Shown in pieces: positions 7,162-15,741 of a DNA stretch of 30,606 nucleotides (within the stretch, counting starts at the first letter, position 1; every line of letters starts with the position of its first letter). The position numbers and the translations under genes were made by a program. The stretch covers positions 1 through 30,606 of the forward strand of contig CAZVJY010000021.1 of the NCBI GenBank assembly GCA_964626685.1. The letters run 5' to 3'. The notes beneath the pieces are model-generated. The model was not told where the DNA came from. It was given only the letters and a program-made list of their open reading frames with translations, and made no database searches. Source of the DNA: RGEC01 sp964626685 (GTDB taxonomy: Bacteria > Bacteroidota > Bacteroidia > NS11-12g > UBA955).

Positions 7162-9375
7162 TTAATTGCCCATATCACTCAGGAACTGAATGCGCATTAG
7201 CTGCAGCTCCTCATGTGTAAATTCTCCATCGAAATGGTTGAAAGCCAGTTCCAGGTTGTCTTCCTGTGCTCCTCTGAAATAATCGAATATTTCTTCCTGC
7301 AGATCCTCATCCAGAAACTGATTCAGGAAATATTTCAGGTTTAGCTTGGTTCCGGTATTTACTATCTGTTCAAGTTCTTCCACCAGTTCGCCAAATTCAA
7401 TACCCAGCTGCTTTGCCATCTCCATCAAATCTACTTTTTTATCAATATTCAGGATGATGCTGACCTTTTTGGCTGATTTTTCTGCATTGCCTTTCAGCAC
7501 AATGTCCTGGGGGCGCTCAATATTGTTTTCCCTTACAAACGCAGCAATGTAGTTAATGAACGGCTCACCGAACTTAATGGCTTTATTTTTGCCCACCCCG
7601 TTGATGTTCGACAGTTCATCCAGGGTAATTGGGTATTTGGTAGCCATATCTTCCAGACTTGGATCCTGAAAAATCACGTAAGGAGGCAGCCCTTTTTCCT
7701 TGGCTACTTTCTTGCGTAAATCTTTAAGGTGACCGAAAAGTTCTTCATCGCAAACGCTTTCCATTTTGAAGTTTTCAAAATCGTCTTCGCTCACGCTTTC
7801 GAACTCTGTGTCCACTGCCATTTCGTGTTTCACGGGCTTGGCAATAAATGCCATTCCGTGTTCTGAAACACTTAGCAAACCATACTTCTCAATGTTTTTG
7901 TTGAGGTAATTGTGCACCAAAGCCAAACGCATTACCGATTTCCAGTAAACCTTATCCTTGTCTTTGCCGCAGGCAAACAAAGGCATCTCATCATGTTTAT
8001 AATCTTTGATGCTGTCAATACGCTTGCCGATGATGAAGTTTACGATATGGGTCATGGAAAATTCTCCATTCAGTGATTTCAAAGCATTCAGTGCTTTTAA
8101 CACATCCTGGGTAACTTCATTTTTGGGTTTGGGGTGTGCGCAGTTGTCGCACATGTGATTACAATCCGATTCATTGAAGTTTTCACCAAAATAGTGCAGC
8201 AGCAGTTTGCGGCGGCACTGGCTGCTTTCAGCAAAAGCGGCCGTTTCAGCTATCAGCAGCCCCCCAATTTCCTGTTCGGCCACCGGCTTGTCCTTCATGA
8301 ATTTTTCCAGCTTTTCAATATCGTTGGGATTGTAGAAAAGCAGACAGTCACCGCGCAGGCCGTCGCGTCCGCCGCGTCCTGTTTCCTGGTAATAACCTTC
8401 CAGGCTTTTGGGTACATCATAATGGATTACAAAGCGAACATCGGGTTTGTCTATACCCATGCCAAAGGCAATGGTAGCCACGATTACATTGCAGTCTTCC
8501 ATCAAAAACGCATCCTGGTGTCCGGCGCGGGTTTTGGCATCCAGTCCGGCATGATAGGGAAGGGCTTTGATGCCGTTCATCTGCAGCATTTCTGCAATTT
8601 CTTCCACCTTTTTGCGGCTCAGGCAGTAAATAATCCCCGAACTGTTGCCACGGTTTTTGATGAACGATAAAATATCCTTGTGTACCTGATCTTTTCTGCC
8701 TTTTGGACGAACTTCATAATACAAATTGGAACGGTTGAAGGAAGATTTGAAAAGCTTCGCCTCCAGCATTCCCAGGTTTTTCTGGATGTCGTGCTGCACC
8801 TTTGGGGTAGCAGTAGCTGTCAGCGCCAGAATGGGCACATCATCAATGGCTTTTACCATTTGCTTGATGCGGCGGTATTCAGGCCTGAAATCATGGCCCC
8901 ATTCGCTGATGCAGTGTGCTTCATCTACAGCAACAAAGGATATTTTAATGCCACGCAGCAGTTCCAGGGTCTCGTCTTTTTTAAGTGTTTCGGGCGCCAC
9001 ATAGAGCAATTTTGTGCTGCCTGAAGTCACATCCTCTACCACCCGGGTAAAATCAGCTTTGCTTAGTGAAGAATTAAGAAAATGTGCCAGCGCGCTGCTG
9101 CTGGAAAACCCACGGATGTTATCTACCTGGTTTTTCATCAGTGCAATCAGCGGAGAAATAACGATGGCAGTACCCTCCATCATCAACGCCGGAAGCTGGT
9201 AGCATAGTGATTTTCCGGCCCCGGTGGGCATTATTACAAAACAGTCGTTTCCCTGCAGAATATGGTTTATAACCGCTTCCTGATTGCCTTTAAAGCCATC
9301 GAAGCCAAAGAATTCCTTAAGAGTGCGTCTTGCGTCGGATCTTATGTCCTCTGCAACGCCCATTGCCGTGCTCAT
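7162..9375 (-). CDS. recQ: ATP-dependent DNA helicase RecQ
   Basis: 3'-5' SF2 helicase used in recombination repair and replication restart. 737 aa, longer than the roughly 610 aa of E. coli RecQ. Walker A is PTGAGKS (50-56) and the DEAH box is at about 151-154 (VDEAHCISEWGHDFRPEYRR). Motif VI is QETGRGGRDG (about 330-340). The RQC zinc cysteines lie in CRRKLLLHYFGE and CNHMCDNC (about 385-412). After a winged helix comes an HRDC domain (LRKKVAKEKGLPPYVIFQD, with YPITLDELSNINGVGKNKAIKFGE). The remaining C-terminus is an acidic helical extension ending in EEIFDYF and FNHFDGEFTHEELQLMRIQF, seen in Bacteroidota RecQ. The start at 9375 is the first ATG; a second ATG lies four codons later. Confidence 0.95.
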   Translation of the reverse strand: MSTAMGVAEDIRSDARRTLKEFFGFDGFKGNQEAVINHILQGNDCFVIMPTGAGKSLCYQLPALMMEGTAIVISPLIALMKNQVDNIRGFSSSSALAHFLNSSLSKADFTRVVEDVTSGSTKLLYVAPETLKKDETLELLRGIKISFVAVDEAHCISEWGHDFRPEYRRIKQMVKAIDDVPILALTATATPKVQHDIQKNLGMLEAKLFKSSFNRSNLYYEVRPKGRKDQVHKDILSFIKNRGNSSGIIYCLSRKKVEEIAEMLQMNGIKALPYHAGLDAKTRAGHQDAFLMEDCNVIVATIAFGMGIDKPDVRFVIHYDVPKSLEGYYQETGRGGRDGLRGDCLLFYNPNDIEKLEKFMKDKPVAEQEIGGLLIAETAAFAESSQCRRKLLLHYFGENFNESDCNHMCDNCAHPKPKNEVTQDVLKALNALKSLNGEFSMTHIVNFIIGKRIDSIKDYKHDEMPLFACGKDKDKVYWKSVMRLALVHNYLNKNIEKYGLLSVSEHGMAFIAKPVKHEMAVDTEFESVSEDDFENFKMESVCDEELFGHLKDLRKKVAKEKGLPPYVIFQDPSLEDMATKYPITLDELSNINGVGKNKAIKFGEPFINYIAAFVRENNIERPQDIVLKGNAEKSAKKVSIILNIDKKVDLMEMAKQLGIEFGELVEELEQIVNTGTKLNLKYFLNQFLDEDLQEEIFDYFRGAQEDNLELAFNHFDGEFTHEELQLMRIQFLSDMGN

Positions 9376-9516
9376 AGATAAAGTAGGTGCTTTCAGTTAG
9401 TAAATTTAACGCATAGGCGGCAATATTGTTATCATTATATTATTTTTTTTAACATTCAATACTTTACAATCCCGACTACTAAGTGCAAAATTTAAGTTAG
9501 TTTTGCATTTCTAAAC
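9376..9516. promoter_or_regulatory. Divergent recQ/kdsD promoter region
   Basis: About 140 bases, strikingly AT-rich in the middle (9420-9470), between divergent recQ and kdsD. On the plus strand an exact -7 element TAGTTTTG lies at 9498-9505, 11 bases before the TTG start of kdsD. For recQ only the imperfect TAAATTTA near 9397-9404 is visible on the minus strand. No further structure was recognised. Confidence 0.45.
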
Positions 9517-10497
9517 TTGTCCGCTTTGACACAGACCAAGGCAAATTTAATAAAAAGTTACGGAACCCAGGCCATCTCCGATGAATTAAATTCTTTGGCC
9601 GTATTGCCTCAATACGTAGATGATGCTTTTTGCCGTTTGGTGGAACTTTTACTCGATTCTTCCGGTCGGGCTGTGGTTACTGGTATTGGCAAGAGCGCCA
9701 TTATCGCCCAGAAAATGGTAGCTACCATGAATAGTACCGGACAGCCTGCCGTATTTATGCACGCAGCTGATGCCATTCATGGTGATCTGGGTATTATTCA
9801 GCCCGGTGATGTGGTTATTGCTATTTCCAAAAGCGGAAATACACCCGAGATTAAGGCGCTGGCTCCTTTACTGAAATCTTTTGGCAACCCACTGGTGGCT
9901 ATGGTGGGAAATGTTCACAGTGAACTGGCTGTGCAGGCGGATATTGTGATAAATACCACTATAGATAAGGAAGCTTGCCCCAACAATCTTGCGCCTACCA
10001 CCAGTACCACAGCACAGTTGGTGATGGGCGATGCCATTGCTGTAGCCCTGCTGCGCATGCGCAATTTCAGTGGCAGTGATTTCAGTAAATACCACCCAGG
10101 CGGAGCACTGGGTAAAAAACTGTACCTGCGCTGCGGTGATATTGCCTCCAGAAACGAACAACCTGCAGTTTCACCGGCTGCCTCGGTGAATGAGGTAATT
10201 GTCTGCATCAGCAAGAGCAGGCTGGGAGCTGCCGCGGTACTACATGAAGGCGACCTGCAGGGCATTGTAACAGATGGTGACATCCGCAGAATGCTTGAAA
10301 AACACAGCAATCTGCAGGGTTTAACCGCTGTCGATATCATGTCGCACAACCCGAAAACCCTGGATGCCGAAACCTTGGCAGTAGAGGCAGTTGAATGGAT
10401 GAGACGTCAAAAAATATCCCAAATTATTGTTCTGCGCGACGGAAAATACGCGGGAATGGTACATTTGCACGACCTAAACAGGGAAGGATTGCTATGA
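9517..10497 (+). CDS. kdsD: D-arabinose 5-phosphate isomerase, KpsF/GutQ family
   Basis: Interconverts ribulose 5-phosphate and arabinose 5-phosphate, the first committed step to Kdo for the LPS inner core. 326 aa. The N-terminal SIS domain (about 35-170) carries GIGKSAIIAQKM, HAADAIHGDLG and ISKSGNTPEI; KYHPGGALGKKL holds the conserved histidine. Two CBS domains (about 200-326) follow, with GIVTDGDIRRML and HLHDLNREGLL. The start is a TTG at 9517; a second in-frame TTG lies three codons later and no ATG fits. The next gene starts inside the stop codon (ATGA), so the two are translationally coupled in a sugar-precursor operon. Confidence 0.9.
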   Translation: MSALTQTKANLIKSYGTQAISDELNSLAVLPQYVDDAFCRLVELLLDSSGRAVVTGIGKSAIIAQKMVATMNSTGQPAVFMHAADAIHGDLGIIQPGDVVIAISKSGNTPEIKALAPLLKSFGNPLVAMVGNVHSELAVQADIVINTTIDKEACPNNLAPTTSTTAQLVMGDAIAVALLRMRNFSGSDFSKYHPGGALGKKLYLRCGDIASRNEQPAVSPAASVNEVIVCISKSRLGAAAVLHEGDLQGIVTDGDIRRMLEKHSNLQGLTAVDIMSHNPKTLDAETLAVEAVEWMRRQKISQIIVLRDGKYAGMVHLHDLNREGLL

Positions 10498-11576
10498 GCG
10501 AAAACAAACATCACTATGTGCTGATTATGGCCGGCGGCATCGGTAGTCGCTTTTGGCCGGTTAGCCGCAAAAGTCTGCCCAAGCAGTTCATAGATATTCT
10601 TGGCACCGGAGATTCCCTTATTTCCCAGACCTATAAGCGTTTCTGTCAGGTAGTTCCCAAAGAGAACATCTTTATTGTTACCAACCACGAATATACTTCG
10701 CTCGTAAAAGAACATATTCCCGGTATTGCCGATGACCGCATTCTGAAAGAACCACAGGCCCGCAATACGGCACCCTGCGTAGCTTATGCAAGTAAGGTAA
10801 TTTCACAGATTGATCCGGATGCCGTTTGTGTGGTAGCACCCAGCGATCACCTTATTACCCAGGAAATTGAGTTCTTCCGCATTATCAACGAAGCGTACGC
10901 ATTTGCCGGCAGCTATAGCCACTTGCTTACCTTGGGTATTAAACCCACACGTCCCGATACCGGTTATGGATATATTCAATACAATACCATTCCCGGCGAT
11001 TCAGGTTTTTATGAAGTGAAGACCTTCACCGAGAAGCCCAACGAAGAACTTGCACAGACTTTTATTGAGAGCGGAGAGTTTCTCTGGAATGCCGGTATTT
11101 TCGTTTGGAATGTAAAATCTATTTTGCAACGCATTGAACAATACCTGCCGGAAATACATCAGCTGTTTGCTGAAGTTGATTTTTCACAGGCAAATTATTT
11201 TGATGCGTTGGAATTGGCTTATGGGCAGTGCCCCAGCATTTCCATTGATTACGGAATCATGGAAAAAGACGACAGTGTCTATGTTTATCCCGCTACGTTT
11301 GGATGGAATGACCTGGGTACCTGGAAAAGCCTGTGGGATGTGAGCCGCCATAACGAACACGATACCGCCGCCATTGGCAAAGGCATTCATACTTACGAAA
11401 CTTCGGATTCGCTGGTGTTTTCCAATACAGACCGCATCGTCATTACCCACGGCCTTGAAAACGTGGTGGTGGTAGACAGCCCGGATGTGGTGCTGGTGAT
11501 GCACAAAGACAAAGAGCAGGAGCTGAGGCAGATTGTCATTGACATGCGCGATAAATACAAAGGAAACCTCACCTGA
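10494..11576 (+). CDS. manC: Mannose-1-phosphate guanylyltransferase
   Basis: Makes GDP-mannose from mannose 1-phosphate and GTP for surface glycans. 360 aa, the short single-domain form without the C-terminal phosphomannose isomerase domain of ManC/AlgA. The nucleotidyltransferase signature LIMAGGIGSRFWPVSRKSLPKQF begins at residue 9. VKTFTEKPNEE contains the FxEKP motif, and ISIDYGIMEKDDSVYVYPATFGWNDLGTW is the sugar-phosphate-binding end. The frame is open upstream to 10395, but the ATG at 10494 overlapping the kdsD stop gives the correct N-terminus. It shares the kdsD promoter. The symbol manC follows common usage; the single-domain enzyme is sometimes left unnamed. Confidence 0.88.
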   Translation: MSENKHHYVLIMAGGIGSRFWPVSRKSLPKQFIDILGTGDSLISQTYKRFCQVVPKENIFIVTNHEYTSLVKEHIPGIADDRILKEPQARNTAPCVAYASKVISQIDPDAVCVVAPSDHLITQEIEFFRIINEAYAFAGSYSHLLTLGIKPTRPDTGYGYIQYNTIPGDSGFYEVKTFTEKPNEELAQTFIESGEFLWNAGIFVWNVKSILQRIEQYLPEIHQLFAEVDFSQANYFDALELAYGQCPSISIDYGIMEKDDSVYVYPATFGWNDLGTWKSLWDVSRHNEHDTAAIGKGIHTYETSDSLVFSNTDRIVITHGLENVVVVDSPDVVLVMHKDKEQELRQIVIDMRDKYKGNLT

Positions 11577-11600
11577 TTTTTGCTGGGGAAAACTTGTTAG

Positions 11601-11631
11601 TTGCGATTTTACAAAAGCGTATTTATATTTG
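11601..11631 (+). promoter_or_regulatory. Complete Bacteroidota promoter upstream of the EamA gene
   Basis: TTG at 11601-11603, a 20-base spacer and TATATTTG at 11624-11631 match the -33/-7 pattern well. The next start codon is at 11740, leaving a leader of roughly 100 bases, unusually long for this window. Confidence 0.6.
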
Positions 11632-11635
11632 CATT

Positions 11636-11658
11636 GCTGTCGTGCTGATAGCGGCAGC
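11636..11658 (+). promoter_or_regulatory. Hairpin at the 5' end of the EamA leader
   Basis: GCTGTCG (11636-11642) pairs with CGGCAGC (11652-11658) with one G-T wobble, leaving a 9-base loop. It would sit at the very 5' end of the transcript from the promoter at 11601-11631. No known riboswitch was recognised in the rest of the leader. Confidence 0.3.
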
Positions 11659-11739
11659 CCAACTGTTACGCGCTTCTATATACCAACATCCTGGCCATGC
11701 TTCACAGCGTGGCCTTGATTTTTTAAGGGCAGCCCAACC

Positions 11740-12690
11740 ATGAATCCCCGCCTCAAAGCACTGACTTACCTGCACATTGCTGTTTTTCTTTGGGGATTTA
11801 CCGCTATTCTGGGGAAACTCATTTCCTATGGTTCCCTCAACCTGGTCTGGCACCGCATGCTCATCACGGCAGCGGTTTATTTCTGTATTCCAGCCGTTTG
11901 GAAAGGCGTTGCTGCTTTATCCCGAAAAGAATGGCTGATTTTTTTGGGAATCGGGGTAATTGTGGCCCTGCATTGGCTCACGTTTTATGGCAGTATCAAA
12001 CTGGGCAACAGCGCCAGTGTAACCCTGGCTTGCCTGGGTTCTGCGAGTTTTTTCTCAGCCGTTCTCGATCCGCTGATAAACCGCAAACCTTTCCTCCCCA
12101 GGGAGCTGCTGCTGGGTTTGCTGGTAATTGCCGGAATTCTCATCATCAATAATACATTAAGCAGCGGATCAGCAGGGCAAACAAGCTATACATCTGCCAT
12201 CATCACGGGTATTGTCAGTGCTGCGCTGGCGGCACTGTTTACCACCTTAAACAAGCGATATATTGCAAGGGCTTCTTCCCTCAGTATTTCTGCCATAGAA
12301 ATGCTGTCAGGCGCGCTGTTGCTGAGTGTTGTTTTCCCTTTGCTGGCAGATTCAAACGCCACCTGGATTCCGGAATTCAATCCCCAAAACGGGCAGTATG
12401 ATTTGCTGTGGATTCTTTTGTTGGCCCTGGTTTGCACCAACCTCACCTTTTATCTCGGCACGTATGCCCTTCAGGAACTGTCGGCGTTTACAGCCAACCT
12501 ATCGGTAAACCTGGAGCCTGTGTACGGTATTTTGCTGGGTGCGGTTATTTTTCATGAGCATGATGCACTGGGTGTGCAGTTTTATTTCGGTGCCGCGCTG
12601 ATATTGGTTTCGGTTTTTATCCAATCTTTTCTCGAATTTCGCCTCAGAAAGAAAAAAGCGCAATCTGCAGCCCATGAAAACCCTGGATGA
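11740..12690 (+). CDS. EamA/DMT-superfamily inner-membrane transporter
   Basis: Predicted metabolite exporter with ten membrane helices arranged as two EamA repeats, 316 aa. Helix 1 (LTYLHIAVFLWGFTAILGKL) carries the typical W-G-x-x-x-x-x-G/K pattern, and the second repeat starts near residue 145 (YTSAIITGIVSAALAALFTTLNKRY). The last helix is followed by the basic tail FRLRKKKAQ, consistent with a cytoplasmic C-terminus. Substrate cannot be inferred. The 3' end overlaps the nitroreductase gene by 17 bases, so the two are co-transcribed from the promoter at 11601. Confidence 0.88.
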   Translation: MNPRLKALTYLHIAVFLWGFTAILGKLISYGSLNLVWHRMLITAAVYFCIPAVWKGVAALSRKEWLIFLGIGVIVALHWLTFYGSIKLGNSASVTLACLGSASFFSAVLDPLINRKPFLPRELLLGLLVIAGILIINNTLSSGSAGQTSYTSAIITGIVSAALAALFTTLNKRYIARASSLSISAIEMLSGALLLSVVFPLLADSNATWIPEFNPQNGQYDLLWILLLALVCTNLTFYLGTYALQELSAFTANLSVNLEPVYGILLGAVIFHEHDALGVQFYFGAALILVSVFIQSFLEFRLRKKKAQSAAHENPG

Positions 12691-13219
12691 ATTGATACAC
12701 GGCCGTCGCAGCCATTTTGTGAAGGAGTTTAACGGACTTCCTGTCCCGGATGATGTTATTGCACGGATGCTGGAAAACGCGCGCTGGGCGCCCAGCCACA
12801 AACTCACGCTTCCCTGGCGGTTCAGGGTGTTTGAAGGTGCCGATAAATCTGCCCTTTGCAACGCCATGGAGCAGTATTACCTGCAAAACACACCTGCTGA
12901 ATCGTTTGATGAGCGCAAACTGTCCAAAATACGCACCTACGCGTTCAAGGTATCTCATATCATTTCCATCGGATTTGAGCCGTCGGGCAAGGTGCCCGAA
13001 TGGGAAGAACTGGCCGCTACTGCCATGGCGGTACAGAATATGTATTTAACGCTAACGGATCATCCGCATGCCGCAGGCTACTGGACCACCGGAAACGGTG
13101 CCGGTTCGGATTTTATGAAACAACAAACCGGTTTGCCCGATAGTGCCGTGCAACTGGGTTTTTTCTTTGTAGGAATGGTGGACGAGAAGCGCCACGAAGC
13201 CGAACGGCCGCATCAATAG
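12674..13219 (+). CDS. Nitroreductase-family flavoprotein
   Basis: Predicted FMN-dependent NAD(P)H oxidoreductase, 181 aa. The N-terminus MKTLDELIHGRRSHFVKEF has the family's R-R-S FMN-phosphate motif, followed by PDDVIARMLENARWAPSHKLTLPWRF, the W-A-P-S stretch typical of nitroreductases. GYWTTGNGAG and the hydrophobic GFFFVGMV near the end contribute to the FMN site. The physiological substrate is unknown. The ATG lies inside the EamA transporter gene, and the 3' end overlaps the converging proS gene by 7 bases. Confidence 0.88.
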   Translation: MKTLDELIHGRRSHFVKEFNGLPVPDDVIARMLENARWAPSHKLTLPWRFRVFEGADKSALCNAMEQYYLQNTPAESFDERKLSKIRTYAFKVSHIISIGFEPSGKVPEWEELAATAMAVQNMYLTLTDHPHAAGYWTTGNGAGSDFMKQQTGLPDSAVQLGFFFVGMVDEKRHEAERPHQ

Positions 13220-14691
13220 GCTTTGGCAAATACCACGCGCCTGCTGCTGGGTTTGCCGGTAAGGATGCAACTGCCTGCCTCTTCCTGCGCATCCAATGGA
13301 ATACAGCGAATGGTAGCCTTGGTCATTTCCTTGATCTTCTCCTCGGTTTCACCGCTGCCGTCCCAGTGTACAAGTGCAAACCCATTGCGGTTTTCAACGA
13401 TGTCAACGAACTCTTCCCAGCTATCGGCCTTCCATGTCTTGGAGGTGCGCAGCTCCATGGCCCTGTTGAAGAGGTTTTGCTGTATGTCGTCCATCAGTCC
13501 GGTTACATGCGCCACCAGGTTGTCCATGCCGATTACTTCCTTGGTTTTGGTATCGCGGCGGGCCACTTCTGCGGCATTGTTCTGCAAATCGCGGGGGCCG
13601 ATGGCAATGCGCACGGGAACCCCTTTCAGTTCCCATTCGGCAAACTTAAAGCCGGGTTTGTGGGTGTCGCGGTTGTCAAATTTTACGGATAATCCGGCTT
13701 TTTCAAGCTCTTTTTTGATGCCCGCTACCTTCTCGCTGATGGTGTTCAGTTCTTCTTCTGTTTTGTACACAGGCACAATCACCACATGGATAGGAGCCAG
13801 TTTGGGAGGCAATACCAGGCCTTCATCATCGCTGTGCACCATGATGAGCGCGCCCATCAGGCGGGTTGAAACCCCCCAGCTGGTGGCCCACACGTAATCG
13901 AGCTTGCTGTTGCGGTCCTGAAACTTCACGTCAAATGCCTTGGCAAAGTTTTGTCCCAGAAAGTGGCTGGTACCCATTTGCAGGGCTTTTCCGTCCTGCA
14001 TCATGCCTTCTATGCAATAGGTGTCGTCGGCACCGGCAAAACGCTCATTTTCCGATTTCACGCCTTTGATCACGGGTACGGCCATGTGTTCTTCCGCAAA
14101 CTCGGCATACACATCCAGCATTTTGCGGGTTTCTTCCAGGGCTTCTTCTTTGGTGGCATGGGCGGTATGGCCTTCCTGCCAGAGGAATTCGGCCGTTCTG
14201 AGGAACAGGCGGGTTCTCATTTCCCAGCGCACCACATTGGCCCACTGGTTGATGAGAATGGGCAGGTCGCGGTAGCTCTGAATCCAGTTTTTATAGGTAT
14301 TCCAGATAATGGCTTCACTGGTAGGGCGCACCACCAGTTCTTCTTCCAGTTTTGAATCTGGATCGGCCATGAGGCGCCCGGGTTTTGAGGGGTCTGCTTT
14401 CAGGCGGTAGTGGGTTACCACGGCACATTCCTTGGCAAAGCCTTCGGCATTTTTCTCTTCCTTCTCAAACAGGCTTTTGGGCACAAACAGCGGGAAATAG
14501 GCATTTTGGTGTCCGGTATCCTTGAACATTTTATCGAGCTGCTGCTGCATTTTTTCCCAGATGGCAAAGCCGTAGGGCTTAATGACCATGCAGCCTTTAA
14601 CGGCGCTGTGTTCGGCCAGATCGGCGTTTTTCACCAGGTTGTTATACCATTCACTGTAGTTTTCTTCGCGTTTTACCTTTTCAAATGCCAT
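13213..14691 (-). CDS. proS: Prolyl-tRNA synthetase, archaeal/eukaryotic type
   Basis: Charges tRNA-Pro. 492 aa, of the short class II form without the insertion editing domain of E. coli ProS, and with the extra C-terminal domain that ends in a tyrosine (VFAKAY). Motifs: PTSEAIIWNTYKNW for proline/ATP binding, WEMRTRLFLRTAEFLWQEGHTAH (motif 2) and the anticodon-binding GVPVRIAIGPRDL. The ORF can be extended to a TTG at 14736, but that codon lies within the -7 element TACCTTTG, so the ATG at 14691 (MAFEKVKREENYSEWYN) is the start. It converges with the nitroreductase gene. Confidence 0.95.
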   Translation of the reverse strand: MAFEKVKREENYSEWYNNLVKNADLAEHSAVKGCMVIKPYGFAIWEKMQQQLDKMFKDTGHQNAYFPLFVPKSLFEKEEKNAEGFAKECAVVTHYRLKADPSKPGRLMADPDSKLEEELVVRPTSEAIIWNTYKNWIQSYRDLPILINQWANVVRWEMRTRLFLRTAEFLWQEGHTAHATKEEALEETRKMLDVYAEFAEEHMAVPVIKGVKSENERFAGADDTYCIEGMMQDGKALQMGTSHFLGQNFAKAFDVKFQDRNSKLDYVWATSWGVSTRLMGALIMVHSDDEGLVLPPKLAPIHVVIVPVYKTEEELNTISEKVAGIKKELEKAGLSVKFDNRDTHKPGFKFAEWELKGVPVRIAIGPRDLQNNAAEVARRDTKTKEVIGMDNLVAHVTGLMDDIQQNLFNRAMELRTSKTWKADSWEEFVDIVENRNGFALVHWDGSGETEEKIKEMTKATIRCIPLDAQEEAGSCILTGKPSSRRVVFAKAY

Positions 14692-14719
14692 GTAGATAGG
14701 AAATATGGAATACTTTTTG

Positions 14720-14741
14720 TAACTTTGATAGTACAAAGGTA
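14720..14741. promoter_or_regulatory. Face-to-face divergent promoters of proS and the repeat-rich lipoprotein gene
   Basis: On the plus strand TAACTTTG occupies 14720-14727; on the minus strand TACCTTTG occupies 14741-14734. Both are exact TAnnTTTG matches. They point toward each other across 6 bases, forming a near-palindrome. Predicted start points nearly coincide, so the two promoters should compete for RNA polymerase. Confidence 0.55.
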
Positions 14742-14777
14742 CTATTAAAAGCCAGTACCTAAAAAAGAAGGTTCACC

Positions 14778-15725
14778 ATGAAAACGCAATTTATGAAATT
14801 ATCTTATGTGTGTTTTGCGGGCGCACTTACACTGGTATCTTGTTCCGGTGTAAAGAATTTGAGCAAAGTCAACAACTTTGATGATGCGTATTTTACCTCC
14901 TCTGATTTGAACGGCCGCGGATTTTATGCCGAGGGTACCGCAGCGGTTTCCCCCGCAGGAGAATCCTCTGCCAAGGGCGGAAGTTATGGTCAAACCTATT
15001 CAGACCGTTTGCGCCATTTCGGTGGCAGTAGTTTGCAGCCTTCGGTGCGCACAGCAGCCGTTATGCAACCCTGTGCAAATTTCAGGGCCGGTATATCTCC
15101 ATTTTCACCCTGGGGTTTTGGCGCATCCATGGGTAACCCCTGGATGATGGGCAACCCAATGATGATGGGTAACCCAATGATGATGGGCAATCCGTGGATG
15201 ATGGGCAATAGCTGGGGGAATCCCTGGATGATGGGAAATCAATCTTGGTCTTCGTTTAACGATCCTTCCTGGATGTACTACAATCAGATGTTCAATCCCG
15301 GCATGTACTGGGGAGGCGGCTCATTCGGAGGCTGGAATAACTGGTCGAACAATGGCTGGAACAACTGGTCCAATAACGGCTGGAATAATGGCGGTGGCTG
15401 GAACAACAACAGCGCTCCCTCAAACAACAGGCCTTCAGGTGGATTTGTAAACAATCCCAAACCGGCCTCAGGTTCAAGTGGTTTTTCCAATAGTGGTGTA
15501 AGACGCAGCAATTATCAAAGTGGCACACCGGCCTCCTCTTCAGGCAGAAGTTCTTCGTGGTCGGGCGGCAGAACATCGCCAGGCAGTTTTAACAGCGGCA
15601 GCAGTGGCACCTCCAGAAGTTCAACCTGGACTCCCAGCGGAAATACCCAACAGGGTTCGTTTAACAGCGGTGGCAGCAGTCGTTCATCCAATGCGGTTCA
15701 GGGAACTTCAGGACGCAGAAGATAA
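14778..15725 (+). CDS. Lipoprotein with Met-Gly-Asn-Pro and Asn-Trp repeats
   Basis: Predicted exported lipoprotein of unknown function, 315 aa. Signal peptide MKTQFMKLSYVCFAGALTLVSC with lipobox LVSC, then a short folded-looking segment (about 25-95). A hexapeptide-like repeat GNPWMM/GNPMMM runs from about 121 to 155, followed by aromatic residues and GWNNWSNN repeats (about 188-215). The tail is Ser/Gly/Asn-rich, dotted with arginine, to the end (GTSGRRR). The middle and C-terminus look disordered and sticky. The gene is directly followed by the outer-membrane barrel gene 16 bases later, so the pair may act together at the outer membrane. No annotated family was recognised. Confidence 0.8.
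   Translation: MKTQFMKLSYVCFAGALTLVSCSGVKNLSKVNNFDDAYFTSSDLNGRGFYAEGTAAVSPAGESSAKGGSYGQTYSDRLRHFGGSSLQPSVRTAAVMQPCANFRAGISPFSPWGFGASMGNPWMMGNPMMMGNPMMMGNPWMMGNSWGNPWMMGNQSWSSFNDPSWMYYNQMFNPGMYWGGGSFGGWNNWSNNGWNNWSNNGWNNGGGWNNNSAPSNNRPSGGFVNNPKPASGSSGFSNSGVRRSNYQSGTPASSSGRSSSWSGGRTSPGSFNSGSSGTSRSSTWTPSGNTQQGSFNSGGSSRSSNAVQGTSGRRR
15130..15240 (+). repeat. Short in-frame tandem repeat, unit about 18 bases
   Basis: Several copies of a unit encoding G-N-P-(W/M)-M-M with small substitutions, including GGGTAACCCAATGATGATG-like versions. Copy number could vary by slippage without breaking the frame. Confidence 0.6.
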
Positions 15726-15741
15726 ATTACTTACATTTTAG

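Noticed and set aside
11653..11738. Eleven-base direct repeat GGCAGCCCAAC at 11653 and 11728
   Set aside because: Too short, and only two copies, to be called a feature on its own; it is mentioned only as part of the EamA leader.
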